Part shown: positions 14,550 to 26,819 of the stretch, piece by piece
How positions within the stretch are numbered: the first letter of the stretch is position 1
How the letters are laid out: each line of letters starts with the position of its first letter
NCBI GenBank assembly: GCA_022432975.1
Contig: CM039512.1
Span: 32,634,545 to 32,698,544 of the forward strand
Source of the DNA: Begonia masoniana
Lineage: Eukaryota > Streptophyta > Magnoliopsida > Cucurbitales > Begoniaceae
Direction: 5' to 3'
DNA length: 64,000 bases
Notes under the pieces: generated by a model
Databases searched by the model: none
What the model was told of the DNA's origin: nothing
Seen by the model: only the letters and a program-made list of their open reading frames with translations
Program-made: the position numbers and the translations under genes

Positions 14550-15345
14550 CTTCGTCCCAATAACGTCAAATAGTGCTTTATATACTTAATCTCGGTTAAC
14601 CTATTAATTACGAGCTTTAAATCTCGTTTTTAATCGAAACCCTAAACGAACCTAAATGTTTAAAACTCTAAGAAACTCGGATTTTTAACGCTTAATAACT
14701 ACAGAGACATACCGAGAGTTGCGAGAGGAGTAGAACACGTGAAGATAACGGAACGAACGGGATGAAAATCGGAGGTCGGATCGAAGGAATAGTCGCGCAG
14801 GCAGGGTGAAATCGCGAGGGAGAGCTTCTCTGGAAGTTTTGATTTTTAGAATGAAATCGATGAAGGAGATTTTGATTTAAATAGAAAATTAATAATTTAA
14901 ATGTTAAATGACAATTTTGCCCTTCTTTAGTTTTTATATAGATTTCTTCTTTCGGTTCGTTAATCGTCTAGCTATTCAGTTTCGCTAAATTTCCACATTT
15001 CACCCATAAGTCCAACTTGTTATTTGGGATTTAACAAAACTGTCTGTTTGCAATTTGGAACTCGTTTACTATTTTTATTAAAACGTCATTTACTTTACGA
15101 TAAAGGTAATTACTCGGAATATAGCGTTTAATCTCCGAAAATTCCCATAATTTCCTTAAAATTCCTATTAATCGTTAGGATCGTAATGACGCCTTCTTTT
15201 CATAAAATGGACCTGATTTGATATATTTACCAAAAATGCCATTATAAAATGACATAACAATATAATATATTATATCTGAAATCCGTACAAGCCGGATATT
15301 ACACATCAGCTTGAGGCACAAAGTCCTCATCTGGAGGATCCATAC

Positions 15346-15941
15346 CTACAACGGGGAGTTCAACTATGAGCCTAGAGCTCAGTAAGAACATATAATAATG
15401 CAGTGATGCATATGCTATACATGAACATTTTCAATTACATGAACATTACATTACATTACATTTCACTGGACAGAAAGGTATAAGTGGGGCTTATAGAGGA
15501 ACTGGCGCACATACATACTTGAAATAACAGGACATGACACTGGTTAGTAATTTTTTTTCGGGTCCCAGGGAAGGACAAGGTACAGGGTGTCCTTGGCAGG
15601 GATAATTTTACATGAGTCCCAGAGAAGGACAAGAAAAAAATGCCAGTCCCCGTCCCAAACTTAACCGTACTTTACATATACATTTTAACTTTCTTCACTT
15701 CAAATCGTGTGCACAGAAAACTTTTACATGTCTTTTGGGAAAATCGTGTATGCATGAGCATTTACAGTGCTTAAACTTAAAACGGCAGACAACAGGAATA
15801 AAACAGCAGAACATAAGGAAAAAACAGATAACTCAGAACGTAACTCTAACTTTTCTACCCGAAACAACCCGACAGAAATAAAAAAACCTAGTACCTCCGT
15901 GATGTAGGGCCTTAATGGCCAACCTACGGATGTGTACTTAC
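15346..15941 (-). other. Putative leader intron 2, family D LTR
   Basis: On the minus strand it opens CAG|GTAAGTAC, continues through GGCCATTAAGGCCCTACATC and closes GTTGTAG|G. The donor-side CCTACATCACGG partly pairs with the acceptor-side CCGTTGTAGG. There is no large array, only about 600 bp of simple sequence. Confidence 0.55.
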
Positions 15942-16399
15942 CTGTGGTCCGTGAGTTACAGCTTTGTTCGTGTTACCTCTGTGAGACTCGAACCTTGATC
16001 GAAGGAAATGGAAGAAACGGAGGAAAGGAGTTCTGTCGCCTGGAGAAGAAATTAAAAGCAGAGAGAAAGAGAACCATGAATGGAGGGTTTCACGTAGGAG
16101 GAAGAGAAAGAAAGGAGGGATGGCTTCTTCAACAAGTTGAACACTTGTCAATCATCCATTAACTTCCTCCCACCTACCTTAATTCTTACCTAAATTGCCC
16201 CTCCACTGGTTTTTAACTAAATGATTTATTTTGGTTACTCCTTAGTTTAGTCTTCCACTAAAAATTCCAACAAATTTCACCAAAACATTCATTATATTAA
16301 TATAAACCTAATCCCGTTCGATAATTCGAGGGATAATTTTCCGGCAAAAAAATACCAGGTGTTACATTCCACCCACCTTAATGGAAATTTTGTCCCCAA

Positions 16400-17157
16400 A
16401 ATTTGCTTAGACATCTAGTTCAGGATATCTGTCTTTTACATCATGTCGTCATCCCCAAGTGGCTTCCTCCACATTATGGTTACGCTATAAGACCTTCGTC
16501 AGTAAGATCACCTTGTTGCGTAATACTTGATCGAAGAATCAAAATCTTCACAGGTCTTCCCTCGTGCGGCAGCGTCAGCTGGATATCCAAGTCCACTAGT
16601 TCCACGATCTGAGTAGGGTCTTGCACGCATCTTTTCAGCATTGAAACTTGAAAAACGTTGTGGACTCCACTCGTAGACGCTGGCAGTCGCAGTCTGTAAG
16701 CTGTGCTTCAAATCATCTTCAAGATGTGAAATGGCCCAACCACCTTGGATTGAGCTTTCCCATACCATCCTCATCACGCCCTTGAGAGGTGACACCTTCA
16801 GGACTACCTTGCCACCTTCAGTGAACTCTAAGTCTTTTCTCCTCTGATCCGCATAACTTTTCCGTCGACTCTGAGCAGTACTAACTCGTTGTTTGATAGT
16901 AGCCACTATTTCTGACATCAGTTGCAATAACTTAGGGTCGATCAGTCTGACTTCCAGTCTGGCTTCTCCAACTTTGTCCCAGCGCAAAGGAGACTCGTAC
17001 TTTCTGTCGTGAGCCTCATGAGAAGTTTCGAACTACAGGAATATCCTGGAGCTCCACCTCACCTTGCCTTTGAGTATCCACCACACAGGCTAGAAATTCG
17101 GAACATTCTGGCGTCATCAGTTTTTGAGCTTCTAAGGAGGATACAACAGGCATAGAG
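16400..17157 (-). pseudogene. Family D integrase C-terminal region, frameshifted
   Basis: Part of the polyprotein of the minus-strand gypsy element. From 16987 downward it reads RWDKVGEARL, TAQSRRKSYADQRRKDLEF and VLKVSPLKGV, the part of chromovirus integrase between the catalytic core and the chromodomain-like tail. Several frameshifts follow; remnants of the tail (VKIL, NHNVEEATW) appear in other frames near 16410-16560. Upstream, 17000-17157 reads LEAQKLMTPECSEFLACVV and LQDIPVVRNF, the spacer between protease and RT. RT, RNase H and the integrase core are deleted. Confidence 0.8.
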
Positions 17158-17424
17158 TGTGACGACCCCAACCCGGCCAGTGCCGCCACGGAAAGACCAT
17201 AACATAACCTTAACTTAAATCCTCGAAGCTCGCGTAAAAATTTTTCTTTTTATATTACTCGTAACGTTTCGACTTCTAAACCACTAAATCGAAGTCTCGG
17301 ATTATTGAAATCCCTTAGAATCATTCATTTAAAACAAATACTAATACAATCAAAACTTAAAACAATTAAATCAATTAAAACTATAAACTAATAAAAGTAA
17401 AACTTAAAATAAAAGAAAAACCAT

Positions 17425-17680
17425 CATGCTATGGCGATCAGTCGCCCAAAAAAGGGGCGACTGATCGCCCTTTGGCGATTGCAATAGGCGACCAGTTGCC
17501 TGTTGCAAATTGCTTGGGGCGACTGATCGCCACAGTTTGTTGCGATCAGTCGCCACGCTTTCTGGATTTCTCCAGAGAGCGGCGACCAGAATCGCCTCCC
17601 TGCGATTTCCAGGCAGGGAGAGGCGATTGATCACCTCCAAGAGGCGATCAATCGCATGCTCTCTGGAACTTCTCCAGAGA
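17425..17680. repeat. Palindromic GCGATC-rich tract
   Basis: Repeated GGCGATCAGTCGCC and GGGCGACTGATCGCC elements and a CTCTCTGGA/TCCAGAGAG inverted pair can form serial hairpins. Closely related tracts lie at 60240-60460 and 55500-55650 in family C LTRs. Confidence 0.85.
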
Positions 17681-18282
17681 GCATAGCTTTTTCCTCCCCC
17701 TTTCTTTCTTCCTTCATTTCCTCACACCCTGTATTTCTCATTCACAACACTCTTCTCCTTTCTCACTCCTTCTTCACACAATCCTTACATACATCTCCCA
17801 AAATACACTCCCCACATGAACTTTATCTAAACACTCAAAACCTACACAATTCACTTTTAAACATAATCAAATTTCGTAAAAATTGACTGCATGGATCGCT
17901 CTAAAACTGTGCGTATCCATACAGTCATAAATCACCTAAAATCATCAAATAAAACCCAATCAAATCCTCAACACAAACATCGAACATACACATGAAATTT
18001 CCTTAAAACATCACCAAAGACATACATTATCAAATCATTCAAATAGCACTACCTCAAACCTACATCCACTATAAATTTCCTAAATAATAAACCTAACTAT
18101 ACACCCTAAAATCCATAATCCTTTTAACCAACAAAACTAACTCACATCTCTTCGTCACAAACAGTTCGGGGCGCACCATCGGACCATCAAGCCAAACCAA
18201 AACACACCCCGTCGCCACGAGCACCATCCGTCGACCACCTATTCCTTGACATCGAGAGAACTCTCACCTTCACACCTGTCAC

Positions 18283-18840
18283 CTACATCATACAACATAA
18301 ACATTAAGCCTAATGCTTAGCAAGGGAATGCACTATAGATGACGTATGCATGAATGCATGGCCTTTCATAAAACATGTTCATTTACTTGTTCTTATTCTT
18401 TTTCATTTTCGTTAACATGGATTAAGGTGGGGATCTTGCCAGGGAGTAGGCCAAGTGCGTGTACATAGTTCTTTCGGCCGTATTCTTAGTCCATCGCGTG
18501 GAAGTGACATTGGTTTTGTTGTTATGGCCATATTGTCCCAACCCACACTTAATCATTACTTTTTCTTTACATAATTCATGCATGAAGACATTTCATATGA
18601 CTTTTGAGAAAACACGATGCATGAGGAATTCACGTATAACATACTATCAAACATATCACCAAACAATTCACAACGTACATGAATATACATTACTCACAAG
18701 AAAACTAACAAGCAATAACTAACATCCTAGGCTACCCGACTCATTAAACCCCACAATCAGAAAATCATCATCAAAACAACAAAAGCCTAACGTTGACACG
18801 ATGTAGGGCCTTAAGGGCCGGAAATCTAGCACCCACTTAC
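18283..18840 (-). other. Putative leader intron 2, family E LTR
   Basis: A 558-bp array-free version of intron 2. CCTACATC near the donor pairs with GATGTAGG at the acceptor. It holds a single AATACGGCCGAAAG stretch (minus sense, about 18468-18485) that resembles the 28-bp unit amplified in the family C solo LTR. Confidence 0.65.
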
Positions 18841-19830
18841 CTGGCGTCCGTAGCAAGCCGAGCACCTTCCGAAAAGTTGTCTCCACCTATGGCGTTTCAC
18901 AAATCCATCATTAAACCGATCCTATATAAACAATTTCCAAACTTAAACTAAGCTCCTATCTAAGGCAATTTCTCTTAAAACTTCTATTTTCTACATTTAG
19001 GCATTTCATCGAGCACGTGGTGCTCACAAAATACCAAACTCCATTAATGGAGATTTTACAACCTTCAACAACCAAAAATCAACTCTAACATTCACCCAAA
19101 CACCCTTAATCCACTCAATCACCCTAAATAACAACAAAAGTAACATCAATGGGCAATAATCTAGCAGTCCTATCGATTTCTAAAGAAATTCAGAAATTTC
19201 TAACAAAACCCTAAACCGAATAACCCAATCAAAACCCAACCCTAAATCAAAATAAACTTGTAGAATACTAGAGTCCTTACCTAGGGCTTGGGTTTGTCGA
19301 AGAAAATCGAAAGAAATGATCGCCGGAAGAGATGGATGATCGGCCAAGAAGAAAACGCCGTGGAGATGAAAATGTCGCAAGGGAGAGGGAGAGGGAGAGC
19401 TTCACGCTTCTGGAGAAGAAAATAGAAGGGGAGGGTATTTAGTTTTTATAAAATTTAACTTAACAAATTACCATCTTGCCCTTTGTTCAATTCTTTGCTT
19501 AATTCGTTATTTTGTCTATCAATTTGGTTTCTCCGAAACTTTCTTATTTCTCCAAATATTCCAATTTAATCTTAGGGTTCTAACGAAACTCTCCGTTCGC
19601 AAAACGGACTTGATTTACTATTTTTACGACTTAAAACAATATAGGCGGAAAAACGTAACTCGGCCTTACACTATCGATTTAAATTTCTAAAAATTTACTT
19701 ATTCTTCTAAAAATCCCCATAAACTCCTAGGGCCATAATAAAACTATCCGCTCACAAAACGAGCTTATATTTCTTATTTACAAAAGTACCCCTAGAGCGA
19801 AAACCCGAAAAATCCGGGTGTTACATAGAG

Positions 19831-20290
19831 CGTGTCTTTGGTATAGCTTGATAGGAGGGCTCCTCCACGTTCGGGCGCTTAAAGACACTAGCCCGGACTT
19901 GCAATTGATGGTGGCATGTTGTTTTAAACAGTCAGCCCATCTTAGAATTACATCGTATCCTTTCACATCGATAATGATATGGTTGGCATACCATTTATGG
20001 TCCCCTACTGACACTATATCGCTCCGTACAACCCGCTCGGAGTGCATAAACTCTCCGAATGGTAGCATAACGCGATAGGGTTGATTAGAAGGTACGATAC
20101 TTAACTTCTCCTTATCTACGAAACCACTTGCCACAAACGAAAGTGTGGCCCCCGTGTCCAACAGAGTACAAGCAGGTGCATCACATATCGAAATTGTACC
20201 TGTAATTGCTTTGTGCTGGGCGGCATCATCATGATCCTCTATCATTGCAGAATTTTCTAGCACGGCACAGTTTGGTCTCGTGTCAGGCAT
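19831..20290 (-). pseudogene. Family D retropepsin (protease)
   Basis: The aspartic protease that cuts the gag-pol polyprotein. The active-site motif is CTLLDTGATLSFVA, followed by the conserved IIIDVKGYDVIL. The usual GMDWL after VIL has degraded to RWADCL, and the frame is lost soon after at the family E LTR insertion. The upstream zinc knuckle has a stop in place of the residue after its second position (CF-stop-CGKGAHHVRDC). Confidence 0.8.
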
Positions 20291-21180
20291 CGGGCAATCC
20301 CGGACGTGATGGGCCCCTTTGCCGCATCAGAAGCAATGGCCAGTAAGGAGTCTGCATCTACCTCTGTGACCTTTCTGGCATCGCGGGCATACAGGAAGCT
20401 GAGGAGCCCCCTGTGGCATCTTTCCCTTATCTAGGTTAGCAGCTATTTCTTTCGGTCTCTTCACGCCCCGATTCTGCCGTTGCTGTGGTTAAAATCCCTT
20501 AATGGACCTCTCAATGTACCCCCTTTGATTTTTGTTCTTAAATTCTTCATCTTCTACCTCAAAAGCTTTGACAACCACCTCCGTATATGGTCGGTCCTGA
20601 ACTCCAGACATCTTCACTCTATAAATTTCTTCCTTTAATCCTTGTACGAAATGGTAGATTTTACTTTTTGTTCTTCCTCACTAGATGACTGGCGAAACGA
20701 GTTAGCGCTTTGAACTCTCTTACATAGTCTGCTACCGAACCTGTCTGTCAAAGCTGGGTAAATTTTGATACCTTACTTTCCCACATAGCATTATTCTTCA
20801 CAAAACAACTCCTTGAAGGATCCCCACAGCATCTCCCCCACATTAATAGTGGTCTGGACGGCGTCCCACCAAAGTTTCGCGTCACACTCGAGATATAACG
20901 CGGCATAAGAGACCTTCTCCATGTCCTTCACCTTAGCAAGGTCAAACAAGTCTTCCATGGTTCGAACCCACTCCTCGGCATGGACTGGATCTGTAAGTCA
21001 CCCTTCGAATGTGGGAGGTCGAAGTCGTCTAAAATTTTCACCACTGTGGTCTTCCGAAGTAATCGAGCCCAAATTCCAAAACTCCCTTCCGATCATGAAC
21101 ATTTCAAATTGCCGGGGTTGACGAGCAACAAGCTCCGTTAACTGCCGGATACTAAAATCTCTCTCTTCAGCTTATCGGTA
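20291..21180 (-). pseudogene. Family D gag remnant
   Basis: On the minus strand this reads AEEWVRTMEDLFDLAKVKD (about 20990-20930), the gag core shared with the elements at 39.0 and 56.4 kb, and a CCHC knuckle at about 20375-20295. Frameshifts and stops break it throughout. Upstream at 21180-21354 lies the leader with a third-intron donor (CTGTAAGTGTT) and acceptor (TTTATAG|GATT). Confidence 0.75.
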
Positions 21181-21337
21181 CCGTCCTCAATCCACACTAG
21201 GTAAATCCTATAAACAATAATCAAGTTTAATAAACAGAACTTTTACGGGAACTTAAACACTTACAGTTGGTGGAGTGATCTCACGTGGAGGGTTGCGCAA
21301 CAAGACTTTTCTCCAGAACTGCTTTTAAAACCTGGCG

Positions 21338-21350
21338 ACTCTGATACCAT
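21338..21350 (-). promoter_or_regulatory. Primer-binding site, family D
   Basis: On the minus strand this reads TGGTATCAGAGTC, complementary to the 3' end of plant initiator-Met tRNA, three bases from the LTR edge at 21354. It fixes orientation and the 5' LTR position. Confidence 0.85.
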
Positions 21351-21353
21351 TTC

Positions 21354-21895
21354 TGTGACAGCTGAAACCCGATTCCAATCGGGATCCGAGAGCCAAGCCA
21401 TCACTCCGGACATTTTAAAACGTGACATATATTTTTTTTTAACTTTTAGAAATTTACCCAGAGAGAACTCTCACTGGAATTTAGGACTCGAAGACTACGG
21501 TGAGTAACAGAAGAAGACAGGAAGACATAAAAAAAATCTGGATGACAGTTATAAATGGCAGAAGAAAAACAGGAAGATAGAAGTAAGAATAGACTTTGGA
21601 CGTTTAAAACAGGAGGCAGAGTTTGGACGTTTAAAACAAGAGGCCAAATGGACTTTGAAAACAGAAGGAAAGAGCAAATGAACAGAACACAACAGAAAAG
21701 AACATGAATATAAAGATTGTGGACGTTTAAAATAGCAAGGGATTTTGACCTCTTTTACAACTCTTAAACCTAAAGACATGAAGACAAGAAAAACATGAAA
21801 CTAAGATGGACGACTGGAGTGAATATGCTGAATAAAACAGGAAATAAAAATGAAAAATGTAAACTGGAAGATATACTGTGGAAGGCTACAGTGGA
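21354..21895 (-). mobile_element. Family D 5' LTR, near part
   Basis: It starts TGTGACAGCTGAAACCC next to the primer-binding site. It contains several spaced TGGACGTTTAAAA(C/T)A motifs. It breaks at 21895 where a family A LTR is inserted; the same TGGACG-rich sequence resumes at 32573-32909, so the two pieces are one LTR. Confidence 0.7.
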
Positions 21896-22104
21896 TGTAA
21901 CACCCGACAATTTCGGTCAGGTGATTTTCTTAACCATTTTTTTTAATTGTCACCCTTTTATTGACCTTTATGATTTTAAATTTAATGCCAAGACTTATTT
22001 ATTACAAGTTGAGTGAAACTAGGTTGGGTGACAAGTTTGTAATTAAGGTGGATTTTAATTGGTATAAATAGGTTATGAGAATTCTTAAACCTCGTTAAAA
22101 CCTT

Positions 22105-22109
22105 ACTGT
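22105..22109. repeat. Target-site duplication ACTGT, left
   Basis: ACTGT precedes TGTAACGCCCC and recurs at 28056-28060 after GTGTAACA. Removing the insert restores the CACTGTAGCCGACA leader seen in other family A LTRs, which confirms the junction. Confidence 0.95.
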
Positions 22110-22673
22110 TGTAACGCCCCCAAACCCACCCTGGCTTAGAGCGCTACTTTGCTAACCAATCTAATGTTAAAACATAATTTAAAATAAAATTGACACAACA
22201 AAATTTAAAACTAAATCTCCCGAAGCTCTCTTACGTCATATCTAGCTGCCTAGACTCATTTATTTTCCTTAATTCTAACTGTTAAATACCACGGCGTCCT
22301 CCCCGAAAATTTTGACAAAGTAACGCCTGAATATGGCTCCTCCAAAATGCTAAATACCTGCATAAAATCCAATCCTAACCAATCCAGAATATTCTTAACC
22401 ATCTAACCAACCTAGAAATGCTATCAACCAAAATAAAGAAAGTCCACAGTATAGGGCGACACATCACCCTTAACTATGACTATATACAACAGATACAAAT
22501 AGCTATATCATAACTGACATCTACAATGATCTACTAAAATACAAAGCCCACATTCCCCGAAGACCATGGTCGAAGCGCCCCGACAACTGCCTGCACCGGC
22601 ATATAGCGTACATCAACGACTGCGTCCCAATCCTAGCTTTCCTCGTAGCTCTAACCTGTACTCCTGTCGTCAT

Positions 22674-25600
22674 CTACACAACAGAACACGCACACACACA
22701 TAAGCTGACGCTTAGTAAGTAATCAATAACGAATATAAACAAGCACCATGCACACACAATCCCCTAACACTTGCTCATGCACGTTAACGACGAGACGTTA
22801 AACCCTCTAGTGCTTTTGCACTTTAACGACGAGGCGTTCAACTCCCACATTAACGACGAGACGTTAAACCCTCTAGTGCTCTTGCACTTTAACAACGAGG
22901 CGTTCAACTCCCTAGTGCATGCTCTAACACATTAACGATGAGACGTTAAACCCTCTAGTTCTCTTGCACTTTAACGACAAGGCGTTCAACTCCCTAGTGC
23001 ATGCTCTAGCACATTAACGACGAGACGTTAAACCCTCTAGTGCTCTTGCACTTTAACGACGAGGCGTTCAACTCCCTAGTGCATGCTCTAGCACATTAAC
23101 GACAAGACGTTAAACCCTCTAGTGCTCTTGAACTTAACGACGAGGCGTTCAACTCCCTAGTGCATGCTCTAGCACATTAACGACGAGACGTTAAACCCTC
23201 TAGTGCTTTTGCACTTTAACGACGAGGCGTTCAACTCCCTAGTGCATCGTCTAGCACATTACACGCAGACACGTTAAATCCTCTAGTGCATTCTTGCACT
23301 TTAACGACGAGGCGTTCAACTCCCTAGTGCATGCTCTAGCACATTAACGACGAGACGTTAAACCCTCTAGTGCTTTTGCACTTTAACGACGAGGCGTTCA
23401 ACTCCCTAGTGCATGCTCTAGCACATTAACGACGAGACGTTAAATCCTCTAGTGCTCTTGCACTTTAACGACGAGGCGTTCAACTCCCTAGTGCATGCTC
23501 TAGCACATTAACGACAAGACGTTAAACCCTCTAGTGCTCTTGCACTTTAACGACGAGGCGTTCAACTCCCTAGTGCATGCTCTAGCACATTAACGACGAG
23601 ACGTTAAACCCTCTAGTGCTCTTGCACTTTAACGACGAGGCGTTCAACTCCCTAGTGCATGCTCTAGCACATTAACGACGAGACGTTAAACCCTCTAGTG
23701 CTTTTGCACTTTAACGACGAGGCGTTCAACTCCCTAGTGCATGCTCTAGCACATTAACGACGAGACGTTAAACCCTCTAGTGCTCTTGCACTTTAACGAC
23801 GAGGCGTTCAACTCCCTAGTGCATGCTCTAGCACATTAACGACGAGACGTTAAACCCTCTAGTGCTTTTGCACTTTAACGACGAGGCGTTCAACTCCCTA
23901 GTGCATGCTCTAGCACATTAACGACGAGACGTTAAACCCTCTAGTGCTTTTGCACTTTAACGACGAGGCGTTCAACTCCCTAGTGCATGCTCTAGCACAT
24001 TAACGACGAGACGTTAAACCCTCTAGTGCTCTTGCACTTTAACGACGAGGCGTTCAACTCCCTAGTGCATGCTCTAGCACATTAACGACGAGACGTTAAA
24101 CCCTCTAGTGCTCTTGCACTTTAACGACGAGGCGTTCAACTCCCTAGTGCATGCTCTAGCACATTAACGACGAGACGTTAAACCCTCTAGTGCTTTTGCA
24201 CTTTAACGACGAGGCGTTCAACTCCCTAGTGCATGCTCTAGCACATTAACGACGAGACGTTAAACCCTCTAGTGCTTTTGCACTTTAACGACGAGGCGTT
24301 CAACTCCCTAGTGCATGCTCTAGCACATTAACGACGAGACGTTAAACCCTCTAGTGCTTTTGCACTTTAACGACGAGGCGTTCAACTCCCTAGTGCATGC
24401 TCTAGCACATTAACGACGAGACGTTAAACCCTCTAGTGCTCTTGCACTTTAACGACGAGGCGTTCAACTCCCTAGTGCATGCTCTAGCACATTAACGACG
24501 AGACGTTAAACCCTCTAGTGCTTTTGCACTTTAACGACGAGGCGTTCAACTCCCTAGTGCATGCTCTAGCACATTAACGACGAGACGTTAAACCCTCTAG
24601 TGCTTTTGCACTTTAACGACGAGGCGTTCAACTCCCTAGTGCATGCTCTAGCACATTAACGACGAGACGTTAAACCCTCTAGTGCTTTTGCACTTTAACG
24701 ACGAGGCGTTCAACTCCCTAGTGCATGCTCTAGCACATTAACGACGAGACGTTAAACCCTCTAGTGCTTTTGCACTTTAACGACGAGGCGTTCAACTCCC
24801 TAGTGCATGCTCTAGCACATTAACGACGAGACGTTAAACCCTCTAGTGCTCTTGCACTTTAACGACGAGGCGTTCAACTCCCTAGTGCATGCTCTAGCAC
24901 ATTAACGACGAGACGTTAAACCCTCTAGTGCTTTTGCACTTTAACGACGAGGCGTTCAACTCCCTAGTGCATGCTCTAGCACATTAACGACGAGACGTTA
25001 AACCCTCTAGTGCTTTTGCACTTTAACGACGAGGCGTTCAACTCCCTAGTGCATGCTCTAGCACATTAACGACGAGACGTTAAACCCTCTAGTGCTTTTG
25101 CACTTTAACGACGAGGCGTTCAACTCCCTAGTGCATGCTCTAGCACATTAACGACGAGACGTTAAACCCTCTAGTGCTCTTGCACTTTAACGACGAGGCG
25201 TTCAACTCCCTAGTGCATGCTCTAGCACATTAACGACGAGACGTTAAACCCTCTAGTGCTCTTGCACTTTAACGACGAGGCGTTCAACTCCCTAGTGCAT
25301 GCTCTAGCACATTAACGACGAGACGTTAAACCCTCTAGTGCTTTTGCACTTTAACGACGAGGCGTTCAACTCCCTAGTGCATGCTCTAGCACATTAACGA
25401 CGAGACGTTAAACCCTCTAGTGCTCTTGCACTTTAACGACGAGGCGTTCAACTCCCTAGTGCATGCTCTAGCACATTAACGACGAGACGTTAAACCCTCT
25501 AGTGCTCTTGCACTTTAACGACGAGGCGTTCAACTCCCTAGTGCATGCTCTAGCACATTAACGACGAGACGTTAAACCCTCTAGTGCTTTTGCACTTTAA

Positions 25601-26819
25601 CGACGAGGCGTTCAACTCCCTAGTGCATGCTCTAGCACATTAACGACGAGACGTTAAACCCTCTAGTGCTTTTGCACTTTAACGACGAGGCGTTCAACTC
25701 CCTAGTGCATGCTCTAGCACATTAACGACGAGACGTTAAACCCTCTAGTGCTCTTGCACTTTAACGACGAGGCGTTCAACTCCCTAGTGCATGCTCTAGC
25801 ACATTAACGACGAGACGTTAAACCCTCTAGTGCTTTTGCACTTTAACGACGAGGCGTTCAACTCCCTAGTGCATGCTCTAGCACATTAACGACGAGACGT
25901 TAAACCCTCTAGTGCTTTTGCACTTTAACGACGAGGCGTTCAACTCCCTAGTGCATGCTCTAGCACATTAACGACGAGACGTTAAACCCTCTAGTGCTCT
26001 TGCACTTTAACGACGAGGCGTTCAACTCCCTAGTGCATGCTCTAGCACATTAACGACGAGACGTTAAACCCTCTAGTGCTCTTGCACTTTAACGACGAGG
26101 CGTTCAACTCCCTAGTGCATGCTCTAGCACATTAACGACGAGACGTTAAACCCTCTAGTGCTTTTGCACTTTAACGACGAGGCGTTCAACTCCCTAGTGC
26201 ATGCTCTAGCACATTAACGACGAGACGTTAAACCCTCTAGTGCTTTTGCACTTTAACGACGAGGCGTTCAACTCCCTAGTGCATGCTCTAGCACATTAAC
26301 GACGAGACGTTAAACCCTCTAGTGCTCTTGCACTTTAACGACGAGGCGTTCAACTCCCTAGTGCATGCTCTAGCACATTAACGACGAGACGTTAAACCCT
26401 CTAGTGCTCTTGCACTTTAACGACGAGGCGTTCAACTCCCTAGTGCATGCTCTAGCACATTAACGACGAGACGTTAAACCCTCTAGTGCTCTTGCACTTT
26501 AACGACGAGGCGTTCAACTCCCTAGTGCATGCTCTAGCACATTAACACAACAACTCAAACACCAAATCTACTTAACAACAGTCAAACACCGAACAACAAC
26601 ACAACTATCAAACAATGCCACTCACACAATATTCAACACCAAACAACAACCAAGACTTTCATCACATAACACTCAAACACAAATAATAACAACCCAACAA
26701 TTTATCAAACAATACTCAATACTAACAATACACTATCAAATAATACACTAACAAACAATAAATCCTACCGTTCTGTGGTGTAGGCCCGAAGGCGACAAAA
26801 CACACAATCCATTACTTAC
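22674..26819 (-). other. Putative leader intron 2 containing the 82-bp array
   Basis: A predicted intron of 4146 bp. Donor-side CTACACCACAGAA and acceptor-side TTCTGTTGTGTAG pair at 12 of 13 positions, bridging the array. Splicing is inferred. Confidence 0.6.
22780..26546. repeat. 82-bp tandem array (about 46 units)
   Basis: Each unit is a dimer of two related 41-bp halves: one with TTAACGACGAGACGTTAAACC, split here as TTAACGACGAGA and CGTTAAACC, and one with TTTAACGACGAGGCGTTCAA. TTAACG/CGTTAA can form a small hairpin. The first units (22780-23330) are diverged and vary in length; the rest differ almost only by CTCTTGCA versus CTTTTGCA. Confidence 0.97.

Larger units (their letters stand above)
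11473..15303 (-). mobile_element. Family C solo LTR (3.83 kb) with 28-bp array
   Basis: The termini TGTAACGACCC and GGATATTACA match family C LTRs at 53469 and 60036, and a 5-bp duplication (CATCA) flanks them; no internal region remains, so this is a solo LTR. Sense is minus. The palindrome-rich GC tract (about 11700-11890) lies near its 3' end, as in other family C LTRs. The intron-2 acceptor GGTGTAG|GTGATC is at 12446-12445 and the array lies just upstream in sense. The donor, the GGCC box and exon 2 expected beyond 14550 are missing. Confidence 0.93.
11229..16366 (-). mobile_element. Family D gypsy 3' LTR (split by a family C solo LTR)
   Basis: The minus-strand LTR starts at 16366 (TGTAACACCTGG read on minus), preceded by the internal region and a purine-rich tract (AAGGTGGGTGGAA on minus). 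It has the shared leader plan: donor CACAG|GTAAGTAC at 15941, the GGCC-N-GGCC box at 15902-15920 and acceptor TTGTAG|GTATGG at 15346. The family C solo LTR 11473-15303 interrupts it. Its 3' end near 11229 is lost: the sequence runs straight into the 58-bp array and lacks the terminus expected from the right-hand copy at 21354. Confidence 0.75.
17158..19825 (-). mobile_element. Family E solo LTR (2.67 kb)
   Basis: The termini are TGTGACGACCC and CCGGGTGTTACA, flanked by TAGAG at 17153-17157 and 19826-19830, with no internal region. Sense is minus. The leader plan is complete: donor GCCAG|GTAAGTGG at 18840, GGCCCTTAAGGCCCTACATC next to it, and acceptor GATGTAG|GTGACAG at 18283. There is no long array; a palindromic GATCGC tract lies at 17425-17680. 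It sits inside the decayed family D polyprotein, between integrase and protease. Confidence 0.93.

Noticed and set aside
12497..14589. Three overlapping plus-strand frames of 652-688 codons
   Set aside because: They lie in the 28-bp array; a stop-free unit not divisible by 3 opens all frames. There is no domain and no codon bias.
22780..26546. CRISPR-like regularly spaced repeats
   Set aside because: Units are contiguous without unique spacers, in plant DNA inside an LTR with a target duplication.
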